This document shows, in pieces, positions 1-8,102 of a stretch of DNA of 23,868 bases. The position numbers and the translations under genes are program-made. The DNA comes from a virus, in IMG/VR virus record IMGVR_UViG_3300020005_000026, positions 1 through 23,868 of that record. One strand, 5' to 3'. Below the pieces are notes generated by a model, which worked only from the letters and a program-made list of their open reading frames with translations, made no database searches and had not been told where the DNA came from. Positions within the stretch are counted from its first letter, which is position 1; every line of letters starts with the position of its first letter.

Positions 1-830
1 TCATTCGCCCGACGCTGGGTCTCAACACGAACTCGCGGCGGAACTATCTGATCACTGCGGTGTCGGCACTGAGCATTTCAGTGCTGCCTCTCAACCGCAA
101 AGCGCCGACGATTGAGTCGACCGTTTCAGGCTGCACGTTCACATTCCCAGGCGGCATCACGTTCGTGCCTGAGACGGGGCACACCGACATCTACTACACC
201 TTCGAGGAATGGTTCCCCGAGGTGCCGCGCAGCCAGATCAATCAGGACTGCAAAGCGGCGTCGGTGAATGTGCGCTTGCCTGGGTCGGGTAACGCTGGAC
301 TGGACTGGACCTTCCTTGGCCTTGACCAGACCAAAGCTGCGACGCGCTATTTTTCGGCACCGACGAATGAAACGACAACCGGCGTCATGGTGGCGGCTGG
401 CGGTGCGCTGATCGTGAATGGCACGCGTCGCGGCACGGTCACCGATCTTTCATTCAATCTCGATGCTCGCGGTGCGGTGGCTGACCCGGTCGTCGGTGAC
501 GTGATCCGACCGGACGTGTTCACCGGGAAGCTGATGGCGAGCGGAAGCTTCACGGCCTACTATGACAGTGCAGACATTCCCGATCTTTACGATGATGAAG
601 TCGAGACGAGTATCGTCTCTGCGCTGGCGGCAAGCAATGCAGACACGGCGGACTTCAATACGTTTTCGCTGCATAAGATCAAGCTCAATTCCAGTACGCC
701 TGATGACGTTGAGACAGGGCTGAAGCGCACGTACAACTTCGTCGCGCTGTTCAACGATGTCGGCGGGCCGTTGCTGGCTGCAAACGCGACGACGATTGAG
801 CTTCAGGACAGCGCGGTCGTTCCTTCGTAA
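1..830 (+). CDS. Major tail tube protein, 5'-truncated by window edge
   Basis: The frame is open from the first full codon at position 3, through the GTG at 60, to TAA at 828-830, so the true start lies outside the window and GTG 60 is probably internal. About 275 residues are visible. The protein is beta-rich, rich in Gly, Ala, Thr and Asp, with no membrane segment or signal peptide. A tail tube role (subunit of the hexameric rings through which DNA passes) is inferred mainly from position: it precedes an assembly chaperone with a frameshift site and the tape measure, the conserved siphovirus order. The general look fits the 250-300 residue tail tube family, but I see no diagnostic motif. 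An alternative is a tube-like minor tail protein. The next gene starts 21 bases downstream with its own ribosome binding site. Confidence 0.7.
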   Translation, partial: IRPTLGLNTNSRRNYLITAVSALSISVLPLNRKAPTIESTVSGCTFTFPGGITFVPETGHTDIYYTFEEWFPEVPRSQINQDCKAASVNVRLPGSGNAGLDWTFLGLDQTKAATRYFSAPTNETTTGVMVAAGGALIVNGTRRGTVTDLSFNLDARGAVADPVVGDVIRPDVFTGKLMASGSFTAYYDSADIPDLYDDEVETSIVSALAASNADTADFNTFSLHKIKLNSSTPDDVETGLKRTYNFVALFNDVGGPLLAANATTIELQDSAVVPS

Positions 831-851
831 ACAAAACTCAGGAGAAGCATC

Positions 852-2171
852 ATGGCAGATGGCGACAAGCTCACAGGCACATTCGTCGGTACGTTCTCGG
901 GCACGTTCACGCCTGCGCCTGCGCCATCACCAGCGCCGTCTCCGACGCCACCATCGCCTGCACCTGGGCCGACACCGGCACCGCCTGCGGTGCAAGCCGA
1001 GAGCCCCAGCGGCACGACGCTGCCGCCTGCGCCTGCCATCTTCGATAGCCAAGGCGTGCGGTGGTCCGTGGCCAACGACAAGATTCGTCGCGACGGCGTT
1101 GATACCGTTTCGTCGAACGTGGCGCTGCTGCTTTATCACAGCGGCGTCGTCTATCAAAAGAACAACGCTGGTGGCTGGTGGAAGTGGCAAAACAATACGT
1201 GGGTCGATTCCTTCGATCCGCGCGTCTCGACATCAGCACCGCCGTCATCGCCAGCGCCATCGCCTGCACCTGGGCCGACACCGGCACCATCAGCGGATAT
1301 CCCGCTAGTGCAGTCGCACAATAATATGCTCCAGATGGGCAAGGACGTCACGTACTGGCTCGAAGACAATATGTGGGGCACGGCCGGTATGACGCGCGGC
1401 ACCTACACAGGCGTCACCGGCAACAAGTACGAATCGTCATTCGGGCGCGGTGCAACCGTTGGCCCGAATGGTGAAGTCGCGTGGCGTGTTGCTTGGAAAG
1501 TGCCGAAGGGATCATCCGAGGTCAAGGGCTATCACGCCGTGCTGTTTGGTGCAAAGCCTGGGTATCAATCGGATTGGAATAATCCAAGCGGCTTCGCTAT
1601 CACGTTGCCTGATGGAAGCGTCTCAACCAAGGCACCATCTGGTGCGACGCCTGGGTCGTTCTTGCCGATACCCGCGAATGGTCGACTGCCGCCGATCTAC
1701 TGTTCATTCGATTATCGGTATCCAACGGGACGCCCGCAAGGTTTGGGTCAACTGACCTTCGACATCTGGTTGCAGGATAGTCCGCAACAGATTCACGGCT
1801 TCAAGTGCCCACCGATCTCGCATGAGATCATGATCATCCTCGACAACTGGGGTGGCTATGGTGCGTATCCAACGGGGCGTAATCCGGGTTGGTACAGCCA
1901 TGACGTGACGCTTGATGGTCATCTCTGGCACGTGTTCTTTGTGCGGCCGTTCGCTGGTGGCTGGGCGTTCATCTGTTTTGTGCCGTCTACCAAGATCGAT
2001 CCCGGCACGCTGAACCTTGCCACGATCTTGAACCATCTCACGACGCGCACGGCCAAGGATGGCAAGCCATTCGCAACAGGCAACGAGCATCTCGTCGATA
2101 TCGAGTGCGGCGTCGAATCCGTCGAAGGCACGGGTGATGTGCAAGTGAGCAACTACAGAATATGGAAGTGA
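852..2171 (+). CDS. GH12-like glycosidase, probable virion-associated depolymerase
   Basis: 439 residues; AGGAG at 840-844 fixes the ATG at 852. Residues about 20-50 and 128-150 are Pro/Ala/Ser linkers. Between them (about 59-126) is a small Trp/Tyr-rich module with VVYQ and GGWWKW motifs, probably sugar-binding. Residues about 152-439 resemble glycoside hydrolase family 12 (endo-beta-1,4-glucanase or xyloglucanase, jelly-roll fold): a DNMWG motif at 172-176 matching the family's NNxWG, a Trp-rich strand near 210-225, HEIMII with candidate nucleophile E325, and CGVESVEGTG with candidate acid/base E422. Keeping both glutamates suggests catalytic activity. No secretion signal is visible, so I infer it is carried on the virion or released at lysis. 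It sits between tail tube and chaperone genes, where siphoviruses normally carry no enzyme. Family membership is from motif memory; the substrate is unknown. Confidence 0.62.
   Translation: MADGDKLTGTFVGTFSGTFTPAPAPSPAPSPTPPSPAPGPTPAPPAVQAESPSGTTLPPAPAIFDSQGVRWSVANDKIRRDGVDTVSSNVALLLYHSGVVYQKNNAGGWWKWQNNTWVDSFDPRVSTSAPPSSPAPSPAPGPTPAPSADIPLVQSHNNMLQMGKDVTYWLEDNMWGTAGMTRGTYTGVTGNKYESSFGRGATVGPNGEVAWRVAWKVPKGSSEVKGYHAVLFGAKPGYQSDWNNPSGFAITLPDGSVSTKAPSGATPGSFLPIPANGRLPPIYCSFDYRYPTGRPQGLGQLTFDIWLQDSPQQIHGFKCPPISHEIMIILDNWGGYGAYPTGRNPGWYSHDVTLDGHLWHVFFVRPFAGGWAFICFVPSTKIDPGTLNLATILNHLTTRTAKDGKPFATGNEHLVDIECGVESVEGTGDVQVSNYRIWK
951..1288 (+). repeat. 32-bp direct repeat pair coding for Pro-rich linkers
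   Basis: An exact 32-base direct repeat lies at 951-982 and 1257-1288 inside the GH12-like gene. The offset of 306 bases equals 102 codons, so both copies are read in the same frame as SPAPGPTPAP-type linker. The copies flank the Trp-rich module. Recombination between them would delete that module cleanly in frame. Confidence 0.9.
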
Positions 2172-2172
2172 T

Positions 2173-2646
2173 ATGGAATTAGATCAAGTTCAGGAAGAGC
2201 CCAACACGCAGCGCGTTGCTGTTGCCTGGGATGAAGAGGGCGAGCCGACCGATGGCTTCATCATCGTCGGCAAAGACTCGGAAGAGTACCAGCGCACGTT
2301 GTCGGGTCAGCGGCAGAAGGCCATTCGTCGGCAGGCGGTCAAACGCACGCGCTTTGATCTCAAGAGCGAAGAAGGTGCGGAGCAGCTTGACGCTACGTTG
2401 CGGCAAAACGAGTTCGAGATTGCCGCTGCGGTAGTCGTCGGATGGTTTGGCTTTACGTCCAAGGGTCAACCAGCGCCATTCGTCAAGGAACGTGTGACGC
2501 AGATACTTGCCGTCAAACCAAGTTGGAAGGATCGCATCCTTGCAGCACTCGAGGATGAGGCGGGTTTTTTGAAGCCATCACAGTCGACATCTGCTCATAC
2601 GTCGAAGCCGGTGCTCGCGGTGGCAAAAGAGGTAAAGACGGCGTAG
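2173..2646 (+). CDS. Tail assembly chaperone, short form (gpG-like)
   Basis: 157 residues, starting 1 base after the TGA of the preceding gene; GGAAG at 2164-2168 is the likely ribosome binding site. It is acidic and hydrophilic in its first 60 residues, with a central helical region and a low-complexity Ser/Lys tail after residue 132. In siphoviruses two chaperones from overlapping frames precede the tape measure and coat it while the tube polymerises; they are absent from the mature virion. Position, size and the slippery site at its end support this role. No individual motif is diagnostic. Terminating in the zero frame at 2646 gives this form. Confidence 0.75.
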   Translation: MELDQVQEEPNTQRVAVAWDEEGEPTDGFIIVGKDSEEYQRTLSGQRQKAIRRQAVKRTRFDLKSEEGAEQLDATLRQNEFEIAAAVVVGWFGFTSKGQPAPFVKERVTQILAVKPSWKDRILAALEDEAGFLKPSQSTSAHTSKPVLAVAKEVKTA

Positions 2647-2960
2647 CGTTGATCGAGACGCTGCATGTTGTTGAAAGGATGACGGGTGTTGCTCCTGACG
2701 AACTCACTGAACTTCGCAGCCATGTGCTGCCTCCTGGGACTGACTATCTTTGGGAGTGGTTCATTCGTCTTAGCAGCACGCGCACACCGGGCTTTGGTGG
2801 CTTTGCAGCTATCTCAGAGGCAGAGTTGCGCGCCTTCTTTGCTAACCGAAACATTGAGCCGACGCCGTGGGAATTCGACACGCTCGTTCGTATGGATAAG
2901 GCTTTGCGCGATGCATCTGCTGACGACGAGAAGAAGCCTGCCGAAGAAGTCGAGGAGTAG
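2173..2960 (+). CDS. Tail assembly chaperone, -1 frameshift product (gpGT-like)
   Basis: Ribosomes slipping back one base at 2562-2571 would join the first 132 codons to a frame open from 2568 to TAG at 2958-2960, giving about 262 residues. The -1 frame has no stop across the join. The extension carries LWEWFIRLSSTRT and a helical, acidic C-terminus (EEVEE) like gpT-type extensions, in which this part contacts tail tube protein while the shared part contacts the tape measure. The earliest start in that frame that would allow separate translation is TTG 2649, with no convincing ribosome binding site, so an independent gene is unlikely. The tape measure starts 3 bases after the stop. Confidence 0.8.
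2562..2571 (+). promoter_or_regulatory. Programmed -1 ribosomal frameshift site
   Basis: In zero frame the bases read G GGT TTT TTG, containing two overlapping heptamers of the X XXY YYZ form: G GGT TTT at 2562-2568 and T TTT TTG at 2565-2571. A purine-rich, SD-like stretch (GAGGATGAGG) lies just upstream at 2551-2560, a known stimulator of -1 slipping in bacteria. Downstream, TCGAC 2584-2588 could pair with GTCGA 2601-2605, only a weak stem. The site precedes the zero-frame stop by about 75 bases, as expected for G/GT pairs. Confidence 0.82.
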
Positions 2961-2963
2961 TCT

Positions 2964-5900
2964 GTGGACATAACTACACTTGGCATCGGTCTTGACTCGC
3001 GTCAAGTTGACGACGGGAGAAGGGCGCTCGATGACTTTTCGAAGTCTGCTGAGAAAGCAGAGAAGGCCGCTGAAGGTGTTGGCAAAGGCGCGAAGAAGGG
3101 TGCCAGCGATGTAAAGAGTTTTGAAGATCAAATGACTGCGGCGTCGGTCAAGGGTGCTCTTTTTGCTGACGCTATTCAGAAGGGTGTGCAGATAGCAATT
3201 GATGCCGTCAAGCAACTTTATGCATTGATGTCAGAGGCGGGTGATTACGCAGACCTTGCCGATATGACAGGCGCATCTGCGGTCAACATTGCGAAGCTCC
3301 AGACGGCGGCAGATGTGGCCGGTATATCCATGCAAAGCATGGCAGGCCACATGAGTGCGATGACGCGGATACTCAAGGCGACCGATGAAGAAGGCGACAA
3401 AGCAGCGCGAGCGTTGGCGCGCATCAACATCAAGTACGAAGACTTCATAAAGCTGGACCCGGCAGAACGCGTTGCGGCGCTCGGTGTTGCAATGGGCAAG
3501 TACGCAGATGGCGTTGAAAAGACAGAGATATTGCAGGCTGTGGCTGGCCGAGGTGCTGCTGAACTAGGTAAGGCAATAAAGGTTCTCGCAGATGAGACAG
3601 CGTTCGCAACGCGACTCAATAATGAAATGATTCAGTCGGTCGATGGCTTGAATGACGCTAACGCTGAATTCACATCGAAGTCGCGACAATACATTCAAGC
3701 GATACTAGTTGGCACTGTACCTGCGACCGAGGCATTCAAGCTCGTGATTAAAGAGACGACTGCATCCATGTTTGGGATGGGCGATGCGGCTGATGCACTC
3801 GGTGCGAATCAAGGGGCGAACAGTTTTTCTGAAGCTGTCGGGCACGGGCTTGCTGGTGCAATCACTGCTTTTCAGTTGATCTACCGGGTTGTTGAAAGTG
3901 TCATCAATGCTGTAGTGTCGTTAATTAAAGTCATCATCGACTTGGGTACGATGGACTTTTCAGCGGCATACAAGACCGTAGAAGATTTGGGCGAGAAGAT
4001 AAAATCTATTTGGTCCGAAGATTTTGCCGCGATCTCTTTTGGCAACACGCAAGGCTTCAAGGGAAGTTTTCAAAAGAAGCTCGATCTGATGTCCAAGGCT
4101 GCGCGAGAAGCAGCGGCAATGGCAGCGGGCGGTGAAGGTTCAGAAGAGGCGAAGGAAAGAATACGTCAGGGGCAAACCGACAAAGAAATAGCGGACGCCA
4201 AGAAGAAGGCAGATGAACTCGCAAAGATTGCGAAGAAGGCTGCCGAAGATGCAATCAAGCTAGCGCAAAAACAAGCCGATGATTTCGACAAGATCGTCGG
4301 CGGCGGCACTGCGAAGGCTGCTGGATACAACGATGACTTCATCGACTCGATGAAGATCATTAATGCCGAAAGCAAGAAGCGCAACTACACCGAAGAGCAG
4401 TACCGCACTATTGTTGATTCGCTGCTGAAGCAGCAACCGTTCTATGTGCAACAGCTCAAAGAGCAAGCTGAAGCGATGGAGAAGTACGTCGAGCTTGAGC
4501 AAAAGATGATCGACAAGGCGGCAACAGATGATGCCGCTACGCTAAAGGCATCAGCAGAAGCGGCGACGGCGGCAGAAACAGAACTCAAAAACTTCGGCAA
4601 GCTGAAGAGCGAGATTGCCGAGACGACGTTGCTGCGATTGAAAGATACGCTTGAGATGGTCAAGGCCGATCCGGTTAGCCGTGCCTTTTATCAGCAGCAA
4701 ATTTCGGATCAACAAAGAGTCGTGAATGCGTTGAAGGGCACAGAGTTGCTTGAGGCGCATAAGAAGTTAGCGGATGAAGCGAAGAAGGAATACGACAAAG
4801 CCTGGGAGCAGGTCGGACAATCGTTTGCCGATCAACTCATGCAAGGCGGTCGCTCTGCATCCGACTACATCAAGAATCTATTCAGGACGATGATTCTTCG
4901 TCCGACAGTCATGGCCGCATTTTCTGGCGGCGGTAGCGGCGGCGGTGCTGGCGGTGGCGGCATCAACATGGGCAACGCGACAAGCATGTACGGGATGTAC
5001 AACGCCTACAGCAGCGGCATGGGCTTGTCAGGGATGGCGGGCGGCGCAGGGGTCGGTGGCGCGGTGGGCAATATTGCGGCGGGCTACGCCGGGGCTACAG
5101 GCGGCGGCTTGGCGTTGTCAGGGGTGGGCGCGGCCGGACCCATCATGTCGACCAGCGGGGCGGCTGGCGCGGCCTTTGAGGGCTACATGGCCTCGACGGG
5201 CATCATGGCTGCGGAAGGCGGCACCCTGGCCGGTGCAGCCGGTGCCGGTGCAGCCGGTGGTGCCGGTGCGGGCGCGAGTGCTGCGCTCGCTGCGGTGCCG
5301 GTTGCCGGGTGGGTCGCGCTCGCGGCGATTGCCGCTTATGCAGCGTACAAGAAGTGGGGCAAGCACAAAGGCGGGCCAAAGGTCGAAGGCTCGTTCGGCT
5401 TGGATAGTGGCACGTTGATCGGCGCATACGGTAATCAGATGGACACCAACGCCGCACGTGCGGTGTCGGATTTGAACTCTCAGTATCGGCGCATGGCGAC
5501 GTTGCTTGGATCGTCGAATCAGAATATGCAATTCGGCGTTGGCTACTCGATGGACCCGGCTGGCACAGCGCCGTCGATGGTGCACATTCGCAGCGAGGTC
5601 AGCGAGTCGGTGAACAGAGAAGCCGGACGCACACCGGAAGAATTGGCGAAGGCGTTGGCCGAAGGATCGGCAACGGTGATGGTCGAAGCGTTGCGCAACT
5701 CTGGCATGGAGCCGCAGATGCTTGCCTACTTTGACAAGATCACTGTGGGCATGACGGATCAAGCGAAGCTCGGGGCATTCGAGCAAGTCGCGGCTGTCGG
5801 ACAATACTGGAAAGCAATGCAAGCGATGGGCGGCAACATGAAAGAGCTTCAGGGCATCTCGCTTGAAGCCGCAGTTGCGCTCGCAGAACTCTCCGGCGGT

Positions 5901-7415
5901 GTTGAACAGTTGTCGTCGAACATGTCGAGTTACATCGCCAACTACTACAGCGAGGCAGAGCAATTAAGCATCGGTTATCAGCAGTTGGCGAATCAACTTA
6001 ACGCTGCTGGCTCGGGGTGGCAAGGATGGTCGGAAGAGATTCTTCGTTCCTATGACAAGGAATGGTTTCGCAAGCAAGTTGAAGCGATTGATCTCACGAC
6101 AGAACTAGGGCAACGTCAATACGCGTCAATGCTTGCTGCAAGCGATGCCTTTGCCAAGCTCGACACAGCCGCGCGGTCAAGCACCGATTCGCTTGCTGGT
6201 CTGCAAGCGCACGTGCAGGCGATGGGTCTGAAGACATCCTACCTGGGCAAGATATCGGAAGACGCAGCGAAGAAGCTCGTCCTGCTTGCTGGCGGTGTCG
6301 ATAGTTTGGCGTCCGGTGTTGCGACGTATCAAGAGAAGTTCTACACCGACAAAGAGCGCGAGTCTTTGGCTTATCAACAGATGGCCGTGCAACTCAATGA
6401 ATCGGGTAGTGGGTGGACAGGCTTTTCAGAAGCAATTTTGCGTAGTTATACGCCTGCGCGTTTTCGTGAGATCGTTGAAGGTCTTAACCTCGAAGTCGAG
6501 GGGGACAGACAGCGTTATATTGCGCTGATGAAAGTTGCTGGCGCGTTCGCTGAACTCAAAGAGTCGACGGACGGTGCTATCAAGGCACAGGAAAGGTACG
6601 ACAAAGCGTTTGATACTTTGCGCGATGCTTATGAGCGTCACAAGAGTACCTTGATCGAGACGCGTGACGCGATGAAGTCCGCCACGCAATCGTTCTTGGA
6701 CTTCAATGCTTCGTTGAAGGTCGACGAGACCCTGACGACGCTCGATCCAAGTGCAAGGATGTGGGAGCTTCAGAATCAATACGGTTCGGCACGCAACAAA
6801 GCGGAGGCAGGTGGATACCAAGCTGAAGACGTATCGCGTATGCAAGAGGCTGCGCGGGCCTTGCTGCAAGGCGGCAGGGATTACTACGGCTCAGGCGAAG
6901 GCTACACCGAGTTGTTTAACCAGATCACGAAGGAAATGGAAGGCGCGGCGGCTGAGACAAAGATACGGCAGAACTATGCAGAGGCATCGTTGAAGAACCT
7001 CGAGTTGTCGGTCGGCTATCTCGTGAACATCGATAATCATCTCATTGATGTTTATACAGCCTTGACTCAGTTCCTGTCCGCGCGCACTGATCTTTATACG
7101 CTGGGCTATCCGCACGCCGAAGGTCTGTCGCGGGTTCCGTTCAACAATTATCCTGCGTTGCTTCACAAAGATGAATTGGTCTTGCCTGCACAGGAGTCGA
7201 ACTTCGTTCGCGGTCTGCCGGACTTCTCAGGGGAGTTGCGTGCGCTGCGTCAAGAGGTCGCATCACTGCGCAAAGAGAATCGGCAGGATGCAGGCAACAC
7301 TATCGGTGCGACGTTCACAGCGGCTGCGCAAGCAGCGCAAGTGCAAAGCGAAGCAACTATTCGGGCCGCGCGCCAGCGCGTCTATCAATCTCGTTCACGG
7401 CCTGTACTGGCCTAA
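2964..7415 (+). CDS. Tail tape measure protein
   Basis: 1483 residues from GTG 2964, with GAGGAG at 2952-2957 as ribosome binding site. The N-terminus is Lys/Ala/Glu-rich and helical. Hydrophobic segments lie near residues 295-330 and 772-796, typical of proteins that contact the inner membrane at DNA ejection. Long charged coiled-coil-prone stretches cover about 375-620. Residues about 653-772 form a Gly/Ala/Met-rich region at locally high GC. A module of about 100 residues is duplicated at about 970-1071 and 1102-1203. The C-terminus has the GYPHAEGLSRVPFNNYPALLH-like motif ending in KDELVLP that is typical of proteobacterial tape measures. The family sets tail length and is threaded through the tube; at about 0.15 nm per residue this predicts a tail near 220 nm (inference). 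Confidence 0.93.
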   Translation: MDITTLGIGLDSRQVDDGRRALDDFSKSAEKAEKAAEGVGKGAKKGASDVKSFEDQMTAASVKGALFADAIQKGVQIAIDAVKQLYALMSEAGDYADLADMTGASAVNIAKLQTAADVAGISMQSMAGHMSAMTRILKATDEEGDKAARALARINIKYEDFIKLDPAERVAALGVAMGKYADGVEKTEILQAVAGRGAAELGKAIKVLADETAFATRLNNEMIQSVDGLNDANAEFTSKSRQYIQAILVGTVPATEAFKLVIKETTASMFGMGDAADALGANQGANSFSEAVGHGLAGAITAFQLIYRVVESVINAVVSLIKVIIDLGTMDFSAAYKTVEDLGEKIKSIWSEDFAAISFGNTQGFKGSFQKKLDLMSKAAREAAAMAAGGEGSEEAKERIRQGQTDKEIADAKKKADELAKIAKKAAEDAIKLAQKQADDFDKIVGGGTAKAAGYNDDFIDSMKIINAESKKRNYTEEQYRTIVDSLLKQQPFYVQQLKEQAEAMEKYVELEQKMIDKAATDDAATLKASAEAATAAETELKNFGKLKSEIAETTLLRLKDTLEMVKADPVSRAFYQQQISDQQRVVNALKGTELLEAHKKLADEAKKEYDKAWEQVGQSFADQLMQGGRSASDYIKNLFRTMILRPTVMAAFSGGGSGGGAGGGGINMGNATSMYGMYNAYSSGMGLSGMAGGAGVGGAVGNIAAGYAGATGGGLALSGVGAAGPIMSTSGAAGAAFEGYMASTGIMAAEGGTLAGAAGAGAAGGAGAGASAALAAVPVAGWVALAAIAAYAAYKKWGKHKGGPKVEGSFGLDSGTLIGAYGNQMDTNAARAVSDLNSQYRRMATLLGSSNQNMQFGVGYSMDPAGTAPSMVHIRSEVSESVNREAGRTPEELAKALAEGSATVMVEALRNSGMEPQMLAYFDKITVGMTDQAKLGAFEQVAAVGQYWKAMQAMGGNMKELQGISLEAAVALAELSGGVEQLSSNMSSYIANYYSEAEQLSIGYQQLANQLNAAGSGWQGWSEEILRSYDKEWFRKQVEAIDLTTELGQRQYASMLAASDAFAKLDTAARSSTDSLAGLQAHVQAMGLKTSYLGKISEDAAKKLVLLAGGVDSLASGVATYQEKFYTDKERESLAYQQMAVQLNESGSGWTGFSEAILRSYTPARFREIVEGLNLEVEGDRQRYIALMKVAGAFAELKESTDGAIKAQERYDKAFDTLRDAYERHKSTLIETRDAMKSATQSFLDFNASLKVDETLTTLDPSARMWELQNQYGSARNKAEAGGYQAEDVSRMQEAARALLQGGRDYYGSGEGYTELFNQITKEMEGAAAETKIRQNYAEASLKNLELSVGYLVNIDNHLIDVYTALTQFLSARTDLYTLGYPHAEGLSRVPFNNYPALLHKDELVLPAQESNFVRGLPDFSGELRALRQEVASLRKENRQDAGNTIGATFTAAAQAAQVQSEATIRAARQRVYQSRSRPVLA
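5871..6575 (+). repeat. Duplicated ~100-residue module within the tape measure
   Basis: Two copies begin at about 5871 and 6267, an offset of 132 residues. Both show the same order of motifs: GGV(E/D)xL, a YY/FY strand-helix, YQQ(L/M)AxQLN, GSGWxG(W/F)SE(A/E)ILRSY, then FRxxVE with a GQRQY/GDRQRY helix ending in FA(K/E)L. The copies are diverged at DNA level, so the duplication is old. Confidence 0.8.
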
Positions 7416-7429
7416 AGGAGTTCACTCAA

Positions 7430-7873
7430 ATGCCTACAGCAAACAAGTACAACGACTACGTCATTCAAAAGAATAAAGGCGTGCATAACTGGCAGTCGCA
7501 TGTGTTCAAACTGTTCCTGTCTGCGACGTTGCCTGTTGCCACGCACACGATGCTTTCGCAAGCCGCGCAACTCGCTACGTCAGGCACCGGCTATACGGGC
7601 GGTGCTGGCGGCGGCGCAACCGTCACTGTGACCAACGCGGAAAATCCCGCAGGCACAATGGAGGTGAAAGGCGCGCAAGTTGTCATCACGGCGGCGGGCG
7701 CGGCGATTGGTCCGTTCCGCTACTACGGGCTATACAACGACACTGCGTCGGCTCCGGTCGATGCTCTTGTCATGTGGTGGGATCATGGCTCGAACGTGAC
7801 CCTGAATGACGGTGACTCATTCACTGTGAAGTTCAGCAACGCATCCCCAGGCGTGATCTTCACCGACGCTTAA
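7430..7873 (+). CDS. Small beta-rich tail or virion structural protein, unknown
   Basis: 147 residues; AAAGGAG at 7414-7420 overlaps the tape measure stop and gives a good start at ATG 7430. After about 45 residues it becomes Gly/Thr/Val-rich with alternating hydrophobic residues, a GGAGGGATVTVTN stretch and a C-terminal half (LYNDTASAP, MWWDHGS, LNDGDSFTV) reading like a beta-sandwich. No catalytic motif, Cys or membrane segment is seen. I do not recognise a named family. Lying between tape measure and tip genes, it is most likely a minor tail or tail-tip protein, or a surface decoration domain. Confidence 0.6.
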   Translation: MPTANKYNDYVIQKNKGVHNWQSHVFKLFLSATLPVATHTMLSQAAQLATSGTGYTGGAGGGATVTVTNAENPAGTMEVKGAQVVITAAGAAIGPFRYYGLYNDTASAPVDALVMWWDHGSNVTLNDGDSFTVKFSNASPGVIFTDA

Positions 7874-7877
7874 AGTC

Positions 7878-8102
7878 GTGGAAGCAACTTGCGTCGCGGC
7901 GGTGTTCATCGAGTCGCGCGCGCCGACGAGCGTCATCTATCGCAACGTTGAGAACGGCGTTAGATGGCGCATCGACGGCGTGTGCTGTCAGTGCGGTGAA
8001 TGCTGGGCAGGGATGACGAATCCCAAGCCGGTACTCGATTGCCCGGTCATGCCCACGATCAGCAAGTTCCCTAGCTGCACGCTGAGCGGCGAGTATCTCT
8101 AA
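7878..8102 (+). CDS. Small Cys-rich protein, possible metal or Fe-S tail-tip component
   Basis: 74 residues from GTG 7878, 4 bases after the previous stop; the ribosome binding site is weak. Seven cysteines lie at 5, 36, 37, 39, 42, 55 and 67, with the cluster CCQCGEC at 36-42. Its stop shares one base with the hub start (TAATG at 8100-8104), implying coupled translation and perhaps fixed stoichiometry. Lambda gpL carries an Fe-S cluster and gene transfer agents have an Fe-S hub protein encoded at the same locus, so a metal-binding tip role is plausible, but this is inference from position and Cys content; the sequence is too short for a family call. Confidence 0.6.
   Translation: MEATCVAAVFIESRAPTSVIYRNVENGVRWRIDGVCCQCGECWAGMTNPKPVLDCPVMPTISKFPSCTLSGEYL

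Noticed and set aside
757-1308. Overlapping + strand frame of 183 codons across the tail tube end and GH12-like start
   Set aside because: Arg/His/Leu low-complexity translation caused by the repeated Pro-linker DNA read out of frame.
2649-2960. Independent 103-residue gene starting at TTG
   Set aside because: No convincing ribosome binding site, and the frame is open upstream to a textbook slippery site, so it is better explained as the frameshift extension.
5118-5963. Open antisense frame of 281 codons on the - strand over the tape measure
   Set aside because: It is Arg/His-rich, a typical shadow of a GC-rich coding strand, lacks a ribosome binding site and lies wholly inside a well supported gene.
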